Positions 44,022-55,044 are shown, numbered from the stretch's first letter. The stretch is DNA of 64,000 nt from Sphingomonas sanguinis NBRC 13937 (GCF_001591005.1 NZ_BCTY01000014.1:1-64000); one strand, 5' to 3'. Numbers and translations are program-made. Notes: generated from the sequence alone by a model not told the origin.

Positions 44022-45169
44022 GCGCCTGCTCCCGCCAAATTGGTTTTCCTCTGTGCCTTGCCGACCGGCAACACCATACGCGGCGAATCGAGGCTCTCGA
44101 CCAGATCGGCCAGATCGCTCGCCGCTTCGGGCCGTCCGCAGTTCCGTGCGCGGCCCGCCGCATTCTCCAGCGCCGCCGGGTCGAGACCCAGCTTCTGCAT
44201 CTGCTTGGCGAGTTCTACGGGCGTGAAGTCACCCTGCACGATGGTCCGCGCGCCGCCCGCCTTTGTCATCTCGCGCGCGTTCACCGTCTGGTGATCGTCG
44301 GTCGCCGATGGCAGCGGCACCAGGATCGCCGGGCGACCCGCGACCGTCAGCTCGGCCAGCGTCGAGGCGCCCGCCCGCGCGATCACCAGATGCGCCCAGG
44401 CGAGCTGCTCGGGCAGGTCGGGCAGATAGGTGGCGAGTTCGGCCGGAATCTCATGCTCGGCATATTTGGAGCGCACCGCATCGATATCCTCGATCCGCGC
44501 CTGATGCGTCACCTGTAAGCGCCGCCGGAAGGTGACGGGCAGCATGGCGAGGCCATCGGGCACGACCTGGCTGAGGATGCTGGCGCCCTGGCTGCCGCCG
44601 GTGACGAGGACGCGGAAGATGCCGTCCTCCTCCAGCAGCGGATAGGGCCGCGCGCGAAGCGCCAGCACCTGGTCGCGTACCGGATTGCCGATCAGCCGGG
44701 TCTTGGCCGCATGCTTGCCGCTCAGCCGCTGCGTATCCTCATAGGACAGCGCGATCGCATCGACCTTGCCCGCCACCAGCCGGTTGACCCGGCCGAGCAC
44801 CGCATTTTGCTCGTGGATGGCGGTCGGAATGCCCTCCGCAAACGCCGCCAGCAAAGCGGGCATCGCCGGATAACCGCCGAAACCGATCACCGCCGCTGGG
44901 CGGAACGTCTTGTAGAGTTCGCGCGCCATCGCCCGGCCGCGCCACATCTCGCGCAGCGCTTTCGCCCAGCCGACCGGCCCGCCCGCAAAGCGCCCGGCGG
45001 GCAGCACATGCGTCTGGATATCCTCGAACAGCCCCGGAAAGCGCACGCCGCGCGCATCGGACACCAAGGCGACGCGGTGGCCGCGCCGGGTCAACTCGGC
45101 CGCGAGCGCAGCAGCGGGAACCATGTGACCGCCGGTTCCCCCGGCGGCGAGGACGAAGTGACGGCTCAT
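44018..45169 (-). CDS. murG: Lipid II synthase MurG
   Basis: The 383-aa GT28 glycosyltransferase adds GlcNAc to lipid I at the inner membrane face. N-terminal [20 protein letters not shown] and [14 protein letters not shown] are hallmarks, as are [18 protein letters not shown] and the C-terminal [23 protein letters not shown] at 45169 overlaps the ftsW stop (ATGA). Confidence 0.96.
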   Translation of the reverse strand: MSRHFVLAAGGTGGHMVPAAALAAELTRRGHRVALVSDARGVRFPGLFEDIQTHVLPAGRFAGGPVGWAKALREMWRGRAMARELYKTFRPAAVIGFGGYPAMPALLAAFAEGIPTAIHEQNAVLGRVNRLVAGKVDAIALSYEDTQRLSGKHAAKTRLIGNPVRDQVLALRARPYPLLEEDGIFRVLVTGGSQGASILSQVVPDGLAMLPVTFRRRLQVTHQARIEDIDAVRSKYAEHEIPAELATYLPDLPEQLAWAHLVIARAGASTLAELTVAGRPAILVPLPSATDDHQTVNAREMTKAGGARTIVQGDFTPVELAKQMQKLGLDPAALENAAGRARNCGRPEAASDLADLVESLDSPRMVLPVGKAQRKTNLAGAGA

Positions 45170-46395
45170 TGCCCGCTCCACCTGACTACATAGGGGCTGC
45201 GCGTCAGGAACGGATTGCGCCGGGTGAATGCCAGCAACAACCCCATCCCGATCGACAGCGCGATCATCGACGAGCCGCCATAGCTGATGAACGGCAGGGT
45301 CATCCCCTTGGACGGGGCAAGGCCCGTGTTCACCGCCATCGAGATCAGCGCCTGCGCGCCGAACTGCACCGCCAGCCCGGAGGCGGCGTAGAGCTTGAAC
45401 TCGTCCTGTTCGTCAAGCAGCTTCACGAACACGCGCACGACGATCGCCAGGAAGACGAGCGCGATGATCGAGCAGGCGATCAGCCCGAACTCCTCGCCGA
45501 TCACCGAGAAGATATAGTCGGTATGCGCCTCGGGCAGGCCGAACTTGGCCGAGCCACCGCCCGGCCCCGTGCCCGTCCAGCCGCCTGCCGTCAGCGTATT
45601 GTGCGCGGCATTGACCTGAAAATGGTCGGCCGCACCCTCGCCATCGACATCGGGGAAAAGGAACGCGTTGATGCGGCTGCGCGCCACGCCATAGAACATA
45701 TAGGCTGCGGTCAGGCCCACCGGCACCATCGCCGCCAGCCCCAGCAAGATCCGCATCGGCGTGCCGGAGATCATCAGCAACGCTGCCCAGATGACGCAGA
45801 ACACGATTGTCTGACCGAAATCGGGCTGCATCATCAGCAGCCCCGCGACCAGCCCGGTCAGCCCCATGGTGATCAGCGTGGCCGGCAGGTCACGCTCCCT
45901 GGCCTTGAGCGACAGCAGCCAGGCGGTCGTCACGACGAACATCGGCTTCAGAAACTCGGACGGCTGGAACTGGGCAAAACCGAATCCGATCCAGCGTCGC
46001 GCGCCGTTGATCTCCACCCCGATAAAGGGCGTGACCGCCAGGATCGCGATCAGCACCCCCGTCCCCAGCACCGCCATGCGCCGTGCGGTGACGACGGGCA
46101 ACATCGAGACGACGAACAACACGGGCAGCGACACGCCGACCCACATCACCTGTCGCCAGAAATAATAAAGCGGCGCGAACTTCCGGTGCTCGCCCGAATA
46201 GCGCATCGCCGTGGCGGGACTGGCAGCAGCGACCGCGATCAGGCCGATCGCGATCAGGAACAAAGTGAGCAGCAGCAGCACCCGGTCGATATCCCAGAAC
46301 CAGGTGCCGAGGGGCGAGCGATCGCCACGCCCGCCCCGGCCCTTCATCGATCCGATCAGGCCGGGGCGCGGGGTCTTGGTTGCGCGATCACTCAT
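45166..46395 (-). CDS. ftsW: Peptidoglycan glycosyltransferase FtsW (SEDS family)
   Basis: The 409-aa polytopic membrane protein polymerises septal lipid II with FtsI. About ten hydrophobic segments are visible, with SEDS text GARRWIGFGFAQFQPSEFLK, ISGTPMRILLGLAAM, and PSKGMTLPFISYGGSSMIAL near the C-terminus. It overlaps murD and murG by 4 bp each. Confidence 0.95.
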   Translation of the reverse strand: MSDRATKTPRPGLIGSMKGRGGRGDRSPLGTWFWDIDRVLLLLTLFLIAIGLIAVAAASPATAMRYSGEHRKFAPLYYFWRQVMWVGVSLPVLFVVSMLPVVTARRMAVLGTGVLIAILAVTPFIGVEINGARRWIGFGFAQFQPSEFLKPMFVVTTAWLLSLKARERDLPATLITMGLTGLVAGLLMMQPDFGQTIVFCVIWAALLMISGTPMRILLGLAAMVPVGLTAAYMFYGVARSRINAFLFPDVDGEGAADHFQVNAAHNTLTAGGWTGTGPGGGSAKFGLPEAHTDYIFSVIGEEFGLIACSIIALVFLAIVVRVFVKLLDEQDEFKLYAASGLAVQFGAQALISMAVNTGLAPSKGMTLPFISYGGSSMIALSIGMGLLLAFTRRNPFLTRSPYVVRWSGQ

Positions 46396-47678
46396 GCCAG
46401 CGCCTCCACGGCGACGCGGAATGCTTCGCCCCGCGCTTCGTAGTCGCGGAACTGGTCGAAGCTGGCGCAGGCAGGGGATAACAGGACCGTATCGCCAGGC
46501 TGCGCGGCGGCGGCGGCATGGGCGACGGCCGCCTCCAGCGTGCCCGACTGCTCGACCACGGGGACCTTGTCCTTCAGCAGGTCGAAGAACAGCGGGGCTG
46601 CCTCGCCGATGGTATAGGCTGCGACGACGTGATCCAGATGCGCGGCGCAGGCGTCGAGGTCGTCGCCCTTGCGCTTGCCGCCGACGATCCAGTGGACGCG
46701 CGGGAAAGCCGCGAGCGCGGGTGCAGTGGATTCGGAGTTGGTCGCCTTGGAGTCGTTGACGAAGGCCACGCCGTTCCGGGTCGCGACATGCTGCATCCGG
46801 TGCGGCAGGCTGGCATAGCTGGCAAGGCCCGCCTCGATCACATCCTCGCCAATACCCAGCGCTCGCGCCACGGCGATGGCGGCCTGCGCGTTCTGCGCAT
46901 TGTGAGGGCCTTGCAGCGCGGGCCAGCGGCTCTGGTCGATCCCGCTGGCGGCGATGGTTACGAGATCGTCGGTCCTCCCGGCGAGCCCTTGCGCGATATG
47001 GGCCGAGGCCTCATCGCCCGTGCCGACGACCGCGACATGCCCAGCGGACTGCATCGCAAACAGCCGTGCCTTGGACGCCGCATAGCCCGAAAAGTCATCA
47101 TAACGGTCGAGATGGTCGGGCGTGATGTTGAGGAGCACCGCAACGTCGCAATCCAGGCTCTGCGTCAGGTCGATCTGATAGCTGGACAGCTCCAGCACAT
47201 AGACCCCGCCCTCGGGCAGCGGCTCCTGCCCCAGAATCGGCAGGCCGATATTGCCGCCCATCAGGGTCGGCACGCCCGCCGTCTTCAAAATGTGGTGGAC
47301 GAGCGCGGTCGTGGTCGACTTGCCGTTGGTGCCGGTGATGCCGACGACCTTGTGCGGCGGCAGGTCTTTGCGCGCTTGGGCGAAGAGTTCGATGTCGCCG
47401 ATGACCGGCACCCCCGCCGCCCGCGCGGCGGCGGCAAGCGGATGGGTGTTGAGCGGCACGCCCGGCGATACGACCAGCGCGTCGAAACCGGACAAATCGT
47501 CGAGCGGCACGATGCTGAGCCGGCCATGCGCGACAAAGGCCTCGCGCTTAGCGGGATCGCTGTCCCACGCCACCACGCTCGCCCCGCCTTCCAGCAGCGC
47601 CGAAACGGTCGCGGCGCCGGAGCGTGCAAGCCCCAGCACCGCGTAACGTTTCCCCGCCCAGTCGCTGGCGACGATCAT
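46392..47678 (-). CDS. murD: UDP-N-acetylmuramoylalanine-D-glutamate ligase
   Basis: The 428-aa Mur ligase adds D-Glu. Motifs are [20 protein letters not shown] at the N-terminus, the P-loop [40 protein letters not shown], and [23 protein letters not shown] at 47678 overlaps the mraY stop (ATGA). Confidence 0.96.
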   Translation of the reverse strand: MIVASDWAGKRYAVLGLARSGAATVSALLEGGASVVAWDSDPAKREAFVAHGRLSIVPLDDLSGFDALVVSPGVPLNTHPLAAAARAAGVPVIGDIELFAQARKDLPPHKVVGITGTNGKSTTTALVHHILKTAGVPTLMGGNIGLPILGQEPLPEGGVYVLELSSYQIDLTQSLDCDVAVLLNITPDHLDRYDDFSGYAASKARLFAMQSAGHVAVVGTGDEASAHIAQGLAGRTDDLVTIAASGIDQSRWPALQGPHNAQNAQAAIAVARALGIGEDVIEAGLASYASLPHRMQHVATRNGVAFVNDSKATNSESTAPALAAFPRVHWIVGGKRKGDDLDACAAHLDHVVAAYTIGEAAPLFFDLLKDKVPVVEQSGTLEAAVAHAAAAAQPGDTVLLSPACASFDQFRDYEARGEAFRVAVEALA

Positions 47679-48745
47679 CGCAGCTTCAACGTCGACAGGC
47701 CCGCCAGCGCCAGCACGAAGGCGATGATCCAGAAGCGGATCACAACCGTAGGCTCCGACCAGCCGAGCTGTTCGAAATGATGGTGGATCGGCGCCATGCG
47801 GAATACGCGCTTGCCGGTCCGCTTGTAGAAGAAGACCTGGATGATGACCGACATCGCCTCGACCACGAACAGGCCGCCGATGATGCCCAGCACGATCTCG
47901 TGATGCGCGACGACCGCGATAGTGCCCAGCGCGCCGCCCAGCGCGAGGCTGCCGGTGTCGCCCATGAACACCGCCGCCGGGGGTGCGTTGAACCACAGGA
48001 AGGCGAGGCCAGCGCCGACCACCGCGCCGCAGAAGATCGCCAGCTCGCCCGCACCTGGCACATGCGGAATGCCCAGATAATCGGCGAACTTCACGTTACC
48101 TGCCAGATACACGATGACCATGAACGCGACGCTGGCGATGATGACCGGCATGGTTGCCAGGCCGTCCAGCCCGTCGGTCAGGTTCACCGCATTGCCGAAC
48201 GCGACAATCGTGAAGGCGGCGAACAGCGGATAGAAATAGCCCAGGTCGATATACATGCGCGAGGTGAAGGGCAGGTACAGATGCGGCCCGTTCTGCCCCA
48301 TGATGATCCACGCCGCGACGCCCGCAATGGCGAACTCCAGCAGCAGCCGGGTCTTGCCCGACACGCCCGCCGTCGAGGCCTTCCGCACCTTGTCATAGTC
48401 GTCAAGGAACCCGATCGCGCCGAACCCCAGCGTCACGAACAGGCACGCCCAGACGAACGGGTTGAAAACGTTCATCCAGATCAGGATGGACAGCGTCATG
48501 CTGGTCAGGATCATCAGCCCGCCCATGGTCGGTGTGCCGCGCTTCGCGAGGTGGGTCTGCGGCCCGTCGGCGCGGATCGGCTGTCCCTTGCCTTGGCGGA
48601 CGCGCAGCCAGCCGATGAAGCGCGGCCCGATGATCAGGCCGATGAACAAAGCGGTCGCCACCGTCGCGCCGGTGCGGAACGACTGGTAACGGATGAGATT
48701 GAGAAGCCCCGGAAAACCGAGATGCTCCGCGATCCAGTACAGCAT
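47675..48745 (-). CDS. mraY: Phospho-N-acetylmuramoyl-pentapeptide transferase
   Basis: The 356-aa membrane enzyme makes lipid I from UDP-MurNAc-pentapeptide and undecaprenyl phosphate. About ten TM helices are visible, with the signatures [12 protein letters not shown], the catalytic [28 protein letters not shown], and [20 protein letters not shown]. It lies 5 bp after murF. Confidence 0.97.
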   Translation of the reverse strand: MLYWIAEHLGFPGLLNLIRYQSFRTGATVATALFIGLIIGPRFIGWLRVRQGKGQPIRADGPQTHLAKRGTPTMGGLMILTSMTLSILIWMNVFNPFVWACLFVTLGFGAIGFLDDYDKVRKASTAGVSGKTRLLLEFAIAGVAAWIIMGQNGPHLYLPFTSRMYIDLGYFYPLFAAFTIVAFGNAVNLTDGLDGLATMPVIIASVAFMVIVYLAGNVKFADYLGIPHVPGAGELAIFCGAVVGAGLAFLWFNAPPAAVFMGDTGSLALGGALGTIAVVAHHEIVLGIIGGLFVVEAMSVIIQVFFYKRTGKRVFRMAPIHHHFEQLGWSEPTVVIRFWIIAFVLALAGLSTLKLR

Positions 48746-48750
48746 CTAAC

Positions 48751-50124
48751 TCACGCCCCGCCCGTTGGGGTATCGCCGCGCAGGGCCGCCACGACACGCG
48801 ACAGCCCAACCCCGTTCGACCCCTTGATCAGCACCACGTCATCGGGTGCGATGATAGCGGCCAGCGCCTCGCGCGCGGCCTTCGCATCCGCCACATGGAC
48901 GAAATCGACCCGCCCCTCAAGCGCAGTGGCCAAGGGTGCCATCGATTCGCCGACGAGCAGCGCCTTTTCGACGCGCGCCGCCAGGATCGGCTCGGCCAGT
49001 CCGGCGTGATAGTCGGCCGAGTCCTCGCCCAGCTCGCGCATCTCGCCCAGCACCGCGACATGGCGCCCCGGCTCCTCGGCCAGCACGGCCAGTGTCGCGC
49101 GCATCGAGACGGGATTGGCGTTGTAGCTCTCGTCGATCACCAGCGCGCCATTCGCGGCCCGGAACCGCGCACCGCGCCCGGCAAGCCCACCCAGCTCGGC
49201 CAGCGCCAGTCCGGCCAGCCCCAAATCGCCGCCCGCTGCATCGACGGCGGCCAGCACGGCCAGGGCATTGGACACCCAATGCTGCCCCGGCTGCGACAGG
49301 GTGAAGTTCAGTTCCTTGTCGCCCAGTCTTGCGGTCACGAAACTCCCGCCCTGGGGGCCGCGCATTGCCTCGACCGCGCGGACATCGGCGGCGGGGTCGA
49401 AGCCGAAGGTCACGATCCGCTCGGCATAGGGTTTGGCGGCGGCGATCAGGCGCTCGCGGTGCGGGCTGTCATAGGGCACGATCGCCGTGCCGCCGGGCTG
49501 GAGCCCCTGGAAGATTTCGCCCTTGGCGTCGGCGATGGCGGACTCGTCGGGGAAGAATTCGGTGTGCGCGGGCGCGATGGCGGTGACGATGGCGATGTGC
49601 GGACGCACCATCGCGGTCAGCGCGGACAGCTCGCCCGCATGGTTCATGCCCATCTCGAACACGCCAGCCCGCACGTCGCGGGGCATCCGTGCGAGGCTGA
49701 GCGGCACGCCGGTATGATTGTTGTAGCTCTTGACCGAGCGGTGCACGCTCCCGCGCCAACCACGTTCGAGCGCGGCGTAGAGCGCTTCCTTCGCGCTGGT
49801 CTTGCCGACCGAACCGGTGACGCCGATGATCGTCGCGTCGGTGCGGGCGCGGCTGGCCCGGCCCAGATCCTCCAGCGCGCGAAAGCTGTCGGCGACACGG
49901 ACATGGGGATGATCGGTCGCATTGCTGACCAGCGCGCCCGCCGCGCCCTGTGCAAAGGCCTGATCGAGGAAACGGTGCCCATCGGTCGCTTCGCCGGTCA
50001 TGGCGATGAACAGGTCGCCGGGGCCGACCTCACGACTATCAAAGGTGACGCCCGATACGGCGAAGTCGGCAGAGGCCGTGCCGCCGGTCGCGGCCGCGAT
50101 CTCCTGCGCGGTCCACAGGCTCAT
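48751..50124 (-). CDS. murF: UDP-N-acetylmuramoyl-tripeptide-D-Ala-D-Ala ligase
   Basis: The 457-aa Mur ligase adds D-Ala-D-Ala. It has VSGVTFDSREVGPGDLFIAM, the P-loop IIGVTGSVGKTSAKEALYAA, MGMNHAGELSALTAMVRPHI, and VIDESYNANPVSMRATLAVL. ATG at 50124 overlaps the TGA of the 43-aa small ORF upstream (ATGA), which fixes the start. Confidence 0.96.
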   Translation of the reverse strand: MSLWTAQEIAAATGGTASADFAVSGVTFDSREVGPGDLFIAMTGEATDGHRFLDQAFAQGAAGALVSNATDHPHVRVADSFRALEDLGRASRARTDATIIGVTGSVGKTSAKEALYAALERGWRGSVHRSVKSYNNHTGVPLSLARMPRDVRAGVFEMGMNHAGELSALTAMVRPHIAIVTAIAPAHTEFFPDESAIADAKGEIFQGLQPGGTAIVPYDSPHRERLIAAAKPYAERIVTFGFDPAADVRAVEAMRGPQGGSFVTARLGDKELNFTLSQPGQHWVSNALAVLAAVDAAGGDLGLAGLALAELGGLAGRGARFRAANGALVIDESYNANPVSMRATLAVLAEEPGRHVAVLGEMRELGEDSADYHAGLAEPILAARVEKALLVGESMAPLATALEGRVDFVHVADAKAAREALAAIIAPDDVVLIKGSNGVGLSRVVAALRGDTPTGGA

Positions 50125-50252
50125 TTCCGCGCCTCGGGCGGCTTGGCCCCATAATGCAGCGACAGCTTGGGGCGCGGCCGTGCGGGCGCTTCCGGCTGCG
50201 AAGTTTCCGTTTGCGCCCCCGAGGGCGTCTTGGTCGTCGCGTGACTGCTCAT
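50121..50252 (-). CDS. 43-aa small protein, coupled between murE and murF
   Basis: The ORF reads MSSHATTKTPSGAQTETSQP, EAPARPRPKLSLHYGAKPPE, ARK. It is Pro/Ala/Thr-rich with a basic C-terminal half, no signal and no TM helix. Its ATG overlaps the murE stop and its TGA overlaps the murF start, both as ATGA. That fits the coupling seen throughout the cluster and argues for translation. The sequence is of no family I recognise. It may act on cell wall synthesis or only couple ribosomes from murE to murF. Confidence 0.68.
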   Translation of the reverse strand: MSSHATTKTPSGAQTETSQPEAPARPRPKLSLHYGAKPPEARK

Positions 50253-51679
50253 GCCGCACATTCCCGCGCGACGGTCACGTCGTCGAAGGGCAGGACGAGA
50301 TCGCCGACGATCTGCCCCTGTTCATGCCCCTTGCCCGCGATCAGCACGATGTCCTGTTCGCCCGCCTCGGCGATGGCCGCCGCAATGGCGGCGCGACGGT
50401 CGCCGATCTCGACCGCGCCTGTTGCGCCGCGCATCACCTGCGCACGGATGGCGGCCGGGTCCTCGGTCCGGGGGTTGTCGTCGGTCACGATCACCCGGTC
50501 GGCGTGCATCGAGGCGACTTGCCCCATCGCCTCGCGCTTGCCCGGATCGCGGTCACCGCCTGCGCCCAGCACCGCGATCAGCCGCCCGCCCGCATGGGGC
50601 TTGAGCGCGGCAATGGCCGCCTCGATCGCATCGGGCGTGTGGGCATAGTCGACATAGACGGGCGCGCCGTTCTTCGCGATCGCGGCACGCTCCAGCCGCC
50701 CGCGCACCGGCTGCAACCGGGCGAGGTTCGCAATGGTGGTGGCGATATCCCCACCGGTCGCCAGTACCAGCCCGGCCGATACCAGCGCATTGGCCGCCTG
50801 ATAGGCACCGATCAGCGGCAGCTGCACCTTGTGGGTGACGCCGTGCTCGTCTTCGATCACCAGCCCCTGCCCCAGCAGGGTCGGATGCCGTTCGACCAGC
50901 TTCAGGGTCGATCCGCGCGTGCCGACCGTCACCAGCTTGTTGCCGCGCGCACGGGCCAGATCGATGACACGGCCGCTCTCGACGTCATCCGCCCAGACGA
51001 CCGCCGTGCCGTCCGGCGACAACACCTCGGAGAAAAGTCGCATCTTGGCCGCGAGATAGGCGCCCATATCGCCATGATAGTCGAGGTGATCCCGCGACAG
51101 GTTGGTAAAGGCCGCCGCCGACACCTCCAGCCCTTCGGTGCGATACTGGGTCAGGCCGTGGCTCGACGCCTCGAACGCCAGATGCGTCACGCCCTCGCGC
51201 GCGAGCCCGGCGACGTTGGACAGGAAGGTCACGACATCGGGCGTGGTCAGGCCGGTATAGGTCCGCTCGTCGGCGGTGGTGACGCCCAGCGTCCCGATCG
51301 AGGCGGCGTGATGCCCCGCCATGCGCCAGAGCTGGCGCGTCATCTCGACCGTGGAGGTCTTGCCATTGGTGCCGGTCACCGCCACCGCCGTCGCCGGGAA
51401 GGGCGCGAAGAACGCCGCCGCCAGCCGAGCGAAGGTCGCACGCGGTTCGTCCGAGGCGATGTGGACCGCGCCCTCGACCGTCACGCCCGGTCGCGCGACG
51501 ACCGCCACCGCACCGCTGCGCACCGCATCGGCGATAAAGTCTTCGCCATTCACCCGCGCGCCCTGGAACGCGCCGAAAATGGTGCCGGGCGCGACCTTGC
51601 GATGGTCGATCGCGAAACCGGAGACGAGGGCGTCACCGCCCTCGCCCTGAATATCTGTGGTCAGTTGGTTCAGCTTCAT
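50249..51679 (-). CDS. murE: UDP-N-acetylmuramoyl-tripeptide synthetase, meso-DAP type
   Basis: The 476-aa Mur ligase adds the third stem residue. It has the P-loop AVAVTGTNGKTSTVEMTRQL, FTNLSRDHLDYHGDMGAYLA, VYVDYAHTPDAIEAAI, and VIVTDDNPRTEDPAAIRAQV; the DNPR motif marks the meso-diaminopimelate type. ATG at 51679 has GAGG upstream; an ATG at 51700 that overlaps the ftsI stop would add seven residues. Confidence 0.96.
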   Translation of the reverse strand: MKLNQLTTDIQGEGGDALVSGFAIDHRKVAPGTIFGAFQGARVNGEDFIADAVRSGAVAVVARPGVTVEGAVHIASDEPRATFARLAAAFFAPFPATAVAVTGTNGKTSTVEMTRQLWRMAGHHAASIGTLGVTTADERTYTGLTTPDVVTFLSNVAGLAREGVTHLAFEASSHGLTQYRTEGLEVSAAAFTNLSRDHLDYHGDMGAYLAAKMRLFSEVLSPDGTAVVWADDVESGRVIDLARARGNKLVTVGTRGSTLKLVERHPTLLGQGLVIEDEHGVTHKVQLPLIGAYQAANALVSAGLVLATGGDIATTIANLARLQPVRGRLERAAIAKNGAPVYVDYAHTPDAIEAAIAALKPHAGGRLIAVLGAGGDRDPGKREAMGQVASMHADRVIVTDDNPRTEDPAAIRAQVMRGATGAVEIGDRRAAIAAAIAEAGEQDIVLIAGKGHEQGQIVGDLVLPFDDVTVARECAA

Positions 51680-51689
51680 GCCGCGCGCC

Positions 51690-53408
51690 TCATCGTCCAT
51701 CCACCGGCGGCGACTTCGGATCCTGCCACAGGGTCGGCAGGATGTCCGACTCGTCGATATCCTTGTTCGCGTCCGGCACGACGCCCAGCATCGCGCCGAC
51801 CCGCGTGATCGTCCGCCCGACCACGGGCGCGGCGTTCCAGGCTGCGGTCTTCCACCCACCGGTCTCCTTCGTACCCTTTGGCGAGTCGAGCATCGCCAGA
51901 ACCACATAGCGGGGCGCATCCATCGGGAACGCCGCCGCAAAGGTAGCGACGTTGCGCGACCGATCATAGCCGCCCGCCACCGCCGCCTCGGCGGTGCCCG
52001 TCTTGCCGCCGACGCGGTAGCCCGGCGCATCGCCCTTGCGACCCGTGCCGCGCATCACGATCAGGCGCAACATCTGCCGCATCTTGTAGCTGGTCGCCTC
52101 GCTGATGACCCGCCGGCCGGCCGCCGCATGACCCGGCGCGACCTTCATCAACGTCGCCGGACGCCAGATGCCGCCATTGACCAACGCGGCATAGGCCGAC
52201 GCCAGATGCAGCGGCGTCACCGCAATGCCGTGACCATAAGCGGTTGTCATCGTCGTCGTGCGCGCCCAATAGGTCGGCAGCAGCGGACGGCCCTTTTCGC
52301 GAAGCTCGATATCCGGCTTGGTATCGAAGCCCAGCTTCTTGAACATGGCCTGCATCCGCTGCGGCCCGATCTCGTCGGCGATCCGCGCGGTGGCGATGTT
52401 GGACGAATAGATCAGCGTCTCGGCCATGTTCAGCCAACGCTTCGGATCGCCCTGTTCGTCATGGATCGTATAGCCGCCGACCTTCAGCGGGTGGGTTGCA
52501 TCGAAGCGCCGGGCCATCGAGGTGACGACACCATTCTCCATCGCGACGGCCATGGTAATCGGCTTGAAGGTCGAACCCAGCTCGAACACGCTCTGCGTCG
52601 TGATGTTGCGCAGCTCCTCGGTGCCCGCCATGCCGACCCGGTTGGGGTTGAAGGTGGGCAGCGAGACCATCGCGATCACTTCGCCGGTGTGGACGTCCAG
52701 GATGATGCCGCCACCGCCCCGCGCGGAGAAGGTGTTCATCGCCCGGCCGAGTTCGCTCTCCAGCGCGGCCTGGGCGCGGGTATCGATCGACAGGGCGACG
52801 GGCTTGCCCGATTGCGCCGGATCGAGCAGCCGCTGGTCGAGCACGCGCTCCATACCGCTCATCCCGTGCCCGTCGGTCGACAGGAAGCCCAGGGCATGGG
52901 CGGCGAGCGAGGATTGCGGATACAGCCGCTGCGTCTCACGGTCGAAGACCAGCCCGGGCTCGCCGATGGCGTTGACCTGCTCGACCAGCGTCGGGCTGGC
53001 GCGGCGCTGCAGATAGACGAAATTCGCCTTGCGGGTCAGCTGGTTGTAGAACCAGGCCTGATCGCCGCGATCGGGCATCAGCGCGGCGAGGCGCGCGGCG
53101 ATCTCCATCGGATCGCCGATCAGCTTTTTCGGGTGGACCGCGATCGTCCAGCTGTCGATCGTGCGAGCGAGCGGCGCGCCGTTGCGGTCGACGATATCGC
53201 CCCGCGCCGCCAACGTCGCGGTCCGCGCGGCCGCATCGGCGGGTCCGGCAAACACGGCCAGCAGCATCAACCGTCCGATCACGACCAGCACGGCCGCGCC
53301 GAACAGCATCATCAGCATCATCAGACGCATATGCGTCGTCGCGACCAGCGCGTGGCGCTGGCCGGCGGTACGCTGCGTTCCGGCGGGACGCGCGACCAGG
53401 ACGCTCAA
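51690..53408 (-). CDS. ftsI: Septal peptidoglycan transpeptidase FtsI (PBP3)
   Basis: The 572-aa class B penicillin-binding protein has an N-terminal TM helix (about residues 30-50), a dimerisation domain (LAARGDIVDRNGAPLARTID), and the transpeptidase motifs: SxxK in FELGSTFKPITMAV near residue 280, SSN in LIYSSNIATARIAD, and KTGT in VGGKTGTAEAAVAGGY. It overlaps ftsL by 4 bp. Confidence 0.96.
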   Translation of the reverse strand: MSVLVARPAGTQRTAGQRHALVATTHMRLMMLMMLFGAAVLVVIGRLMLLAVFAGPADAAARTATLAARGDIVDRNGAPLARTIDSWTIAVHPKKLIGDPMEIAARLAALMPDRGDQAWFYNQLTRKANFVYLQRRASPTLVEQVNAIGEPGLVFDRETQRLYPQSSLAAHALGFLSTDGHGMSGMERVLDQRLLDPAQSGKPVALSIDTRAQAALESELGRAMNTFSARGGGGIILDVHTGEVIAMVSLPTFNPNRVGMAGTEELRNITTQSVFELGSTFKPITMAVAMENGVVTSMARRFDATHPLKVGGYTIHDEQGDPKRWLNMAETLIYSSNIATARIADEIGPQRMQAMFKKLGFDTKPDIELREKGRPLLPTYWARTTTMTTAYGHGIAVTPLHLASAYAALVNGGIWRPATLMKVAPGHAAAGRRVISEATSYKMRQMLRLIVMRGTGRKGDAPGYRVGGKTGTAEAAVAGGYDRSRNVATFAAAFPMDAPRYVVLAMLDSPKGTKETGGWKTAAWNAAPVVGRTITRVGAMLGVVPDANKDIDESDILPTLWQDPKSPPVDGR

Positions 53409-54067
53409 CGCCGCCGCCGCGATTCGGACTTGGCGCCTTTCAGAATGTCACCCAGCGTCGTGTCGGAAAGCAGCTGGCGGTCGAGCATCGCCACGGCTTC
53501 CGGCCGGACCTTGGCGACGGCGGCGGCGGTGCGCACCGTGGCGATCGGGGCGGGCTTGGGCGTCTTGGTGGCGACGACACGCTCGGACACGGCCTTCACG
53601 ACCTGAGGCTTGGGCAGGTCGACCTTGGCGAGGCGCACGACGGGGGCGGGTGCGTTGGGCTTGGCGGCGGCAGCGGTCTGGGTCGGGGCGGCATCCGGCA
53701 GGGGCACGACCGGAGCAGGCTGGGAGGGGACCAGCAGGGCGGCGGTCTGCACCGCGCCGGTTGCGGGGCCGCGCGTCACGTCGAGCGAGGCGAGCTGTGC
53801 CTCGTCACCCACGAACTGGCCCGCGATCGGGGCGGTCAGCGCCAGCGTATCGCCATTCCACTTTTCCAGCTGGACCAGGTTGGCGCGAGTGTCGAACTCG
53901 GTCTCCAGCGCGCGGATGTCGCGCTCGGCGGTCTGAATGCGGACGTTGACGTCGTCGAGCTTCTTGCGCTCCGCCGCCACCTGCAAGGACACCAGGTAAA
54001 AGCCCAGGACGACTGCGACGCAGCTCCCGAACCACCCGATCCCCTTTAACCGATACGCCGCCGTCAT
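53405..54067 (-). CDS. ftsL: FtsL-like cell division protein with long C-terminal extension
   Basis: The 220-aa protein has one TM helix at about residues 10-30 ([20 protein letters not shown]) followed by a heptad-rich coiled coil ([30 protein letters not shown]), the FtsL topology. It lies between rsmH and ftsI, where ftsL belongs. FtsL is usually near 100-120 aa; this one has an extra ~110-residue Ala/Pro/Val-rich tail ending in SESRRRR. The name rests on topology and position. Confidence 0.82.
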   Translation of the reverse strand: MTAAYRLKGIGWFGSCVAVVLGFYLVSLQVAAERKKLDDVNVRIQTAERDIRALETEFDTRANLVQLEKWNGDTLALTAPIAGQFVGDEAQLASLDVTRGPATGAVQTAALLVPSQPAPVVPLPDAAPTQTAAAAKPNAPAPVVRLAKVDLPKPQVVKAVSERVVATKTPKPAPIATVRTAAAVAKVRPEAVAMLDRQLLSDTTLGDILKGAKSESRRRR

Positions 54068-55044
54068 ACGCCCAACTCCTGACTCAACTCGCCCCCCGGC
54101 GCCCTTCCCTTCCCCGCCGACCAGGCGGGAGATTCCGTACGTGTCGCAAAACGCAGCGTCGCCGATCGCGCGCGCGGATTGCGGGCCAGCTCGACCTCCC
54201 CGGCCCGCACCGCCTTGCCGACATGCGCAAAGCTGGGTGCGCGCGCCGCCGCCTGTTCGGGCAGGTGGCGCGATCCGCCCGGCATCTGCCCGGCGCGCTC
54301 GCGGAAGAAGCGCTTGACCATGCGATCTTCCAGACTGTGGAAAGTCACCACCGCAAGGCGACCACCCGGCTTCAGCGCGCGCTCGGCTGCCGCCAGCCCG
54401 TCGGCCAGCTCGTCCAGTTCGCGGTTCACATGGATGCGGATCGCCTGGAAGGTCCGGGTCGCCGGGTCCTTCTTGTCATGCGGGCGATACCCGAGCGCAC
54501 GCCGGACGACGGCGGCAAGCTCGCCCGTGCGGGTCAGCGGGCGCGCGGCGACGATCGCCTGCGCCACGCGGCGCGAACGCGGCTCCTCGCCATAATGATA
54601 GAGGACGTCGGCGATGGCGGCTTCGTCGGCGGTGTTGAGGAAATCCGCCGCCGACTCGCCCGCCTGCGCCATGCGCATGTCGAGCGGACCGTCACCCTGG
54701 AAGGAAAAGCCGCGCTCTGCCTGGTCGAGTTGCATCGAGGATACCCCGATATCCAGCACCACACCGTCAACGCGCGCGTCGAGCGCCTGATCCAAACCTG
54801 AAAATTCGCGGTGGACCAGGGTCAGCCCCGACTCGGCCGCAACCAGTGCCTGACCATTGGCGATGGCATCGGGATCGCGGTCGAAGGCGATGACCTTGGC
54901 ACCCCGCCCGAGCATCGCGCGGGTATAGCCCCCTGCACCGAACGTGCCGTCGACATGCGTCTCACCGGGGGCGATGGCGAGCGCGTCGAGCACTTCGTCG
55001 AGCAGGACGGGGATGTGCGGGGCATCGCTCAGGGGGCCAGTCAC
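54064..55044 (-). CDS. rsmH: 16S rRNA m4C1402 N4-methyltransferase
   Basis: The 326-aa SAM enzyme has [20 protein letters not shown], the SAM motif [40 protein letters not shown], and [19 protein letters not shown], all typical of RsmH/MraW. The GTG at 55044 overlaps the mraZ stop (GTGA), so the open frame further upstream is not needed. Confidence 0.95.
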   Translation of the reverse strand: MTGPLSDAPHIPVLLDEVLDALAIAPGETHVDGTFGAGGYTRAMLGRGAKVIAFDRDPDAIANGQALVAAESGLTLVHREFSGLDQALDARVDGVVLDIGVSSMQLDQAERGFSFQGDGPLDMRMAQAGESAADFLNTADEAAIADVLYHYGEEPRSRRVAQAIVAARPLTRTGELAAVVRRALGYRPHDKKDPATRTFQAIRIHVNRELDELADGLAAAERALKPGGRLAVVTFHSLEDRMVKRFFRERAGQMPGGSRHLPEQAAARAPSFAHVGKAVRAGEVELARNPRARSATLRFATRTESPAWSAGKGRAPGGELSQELGV

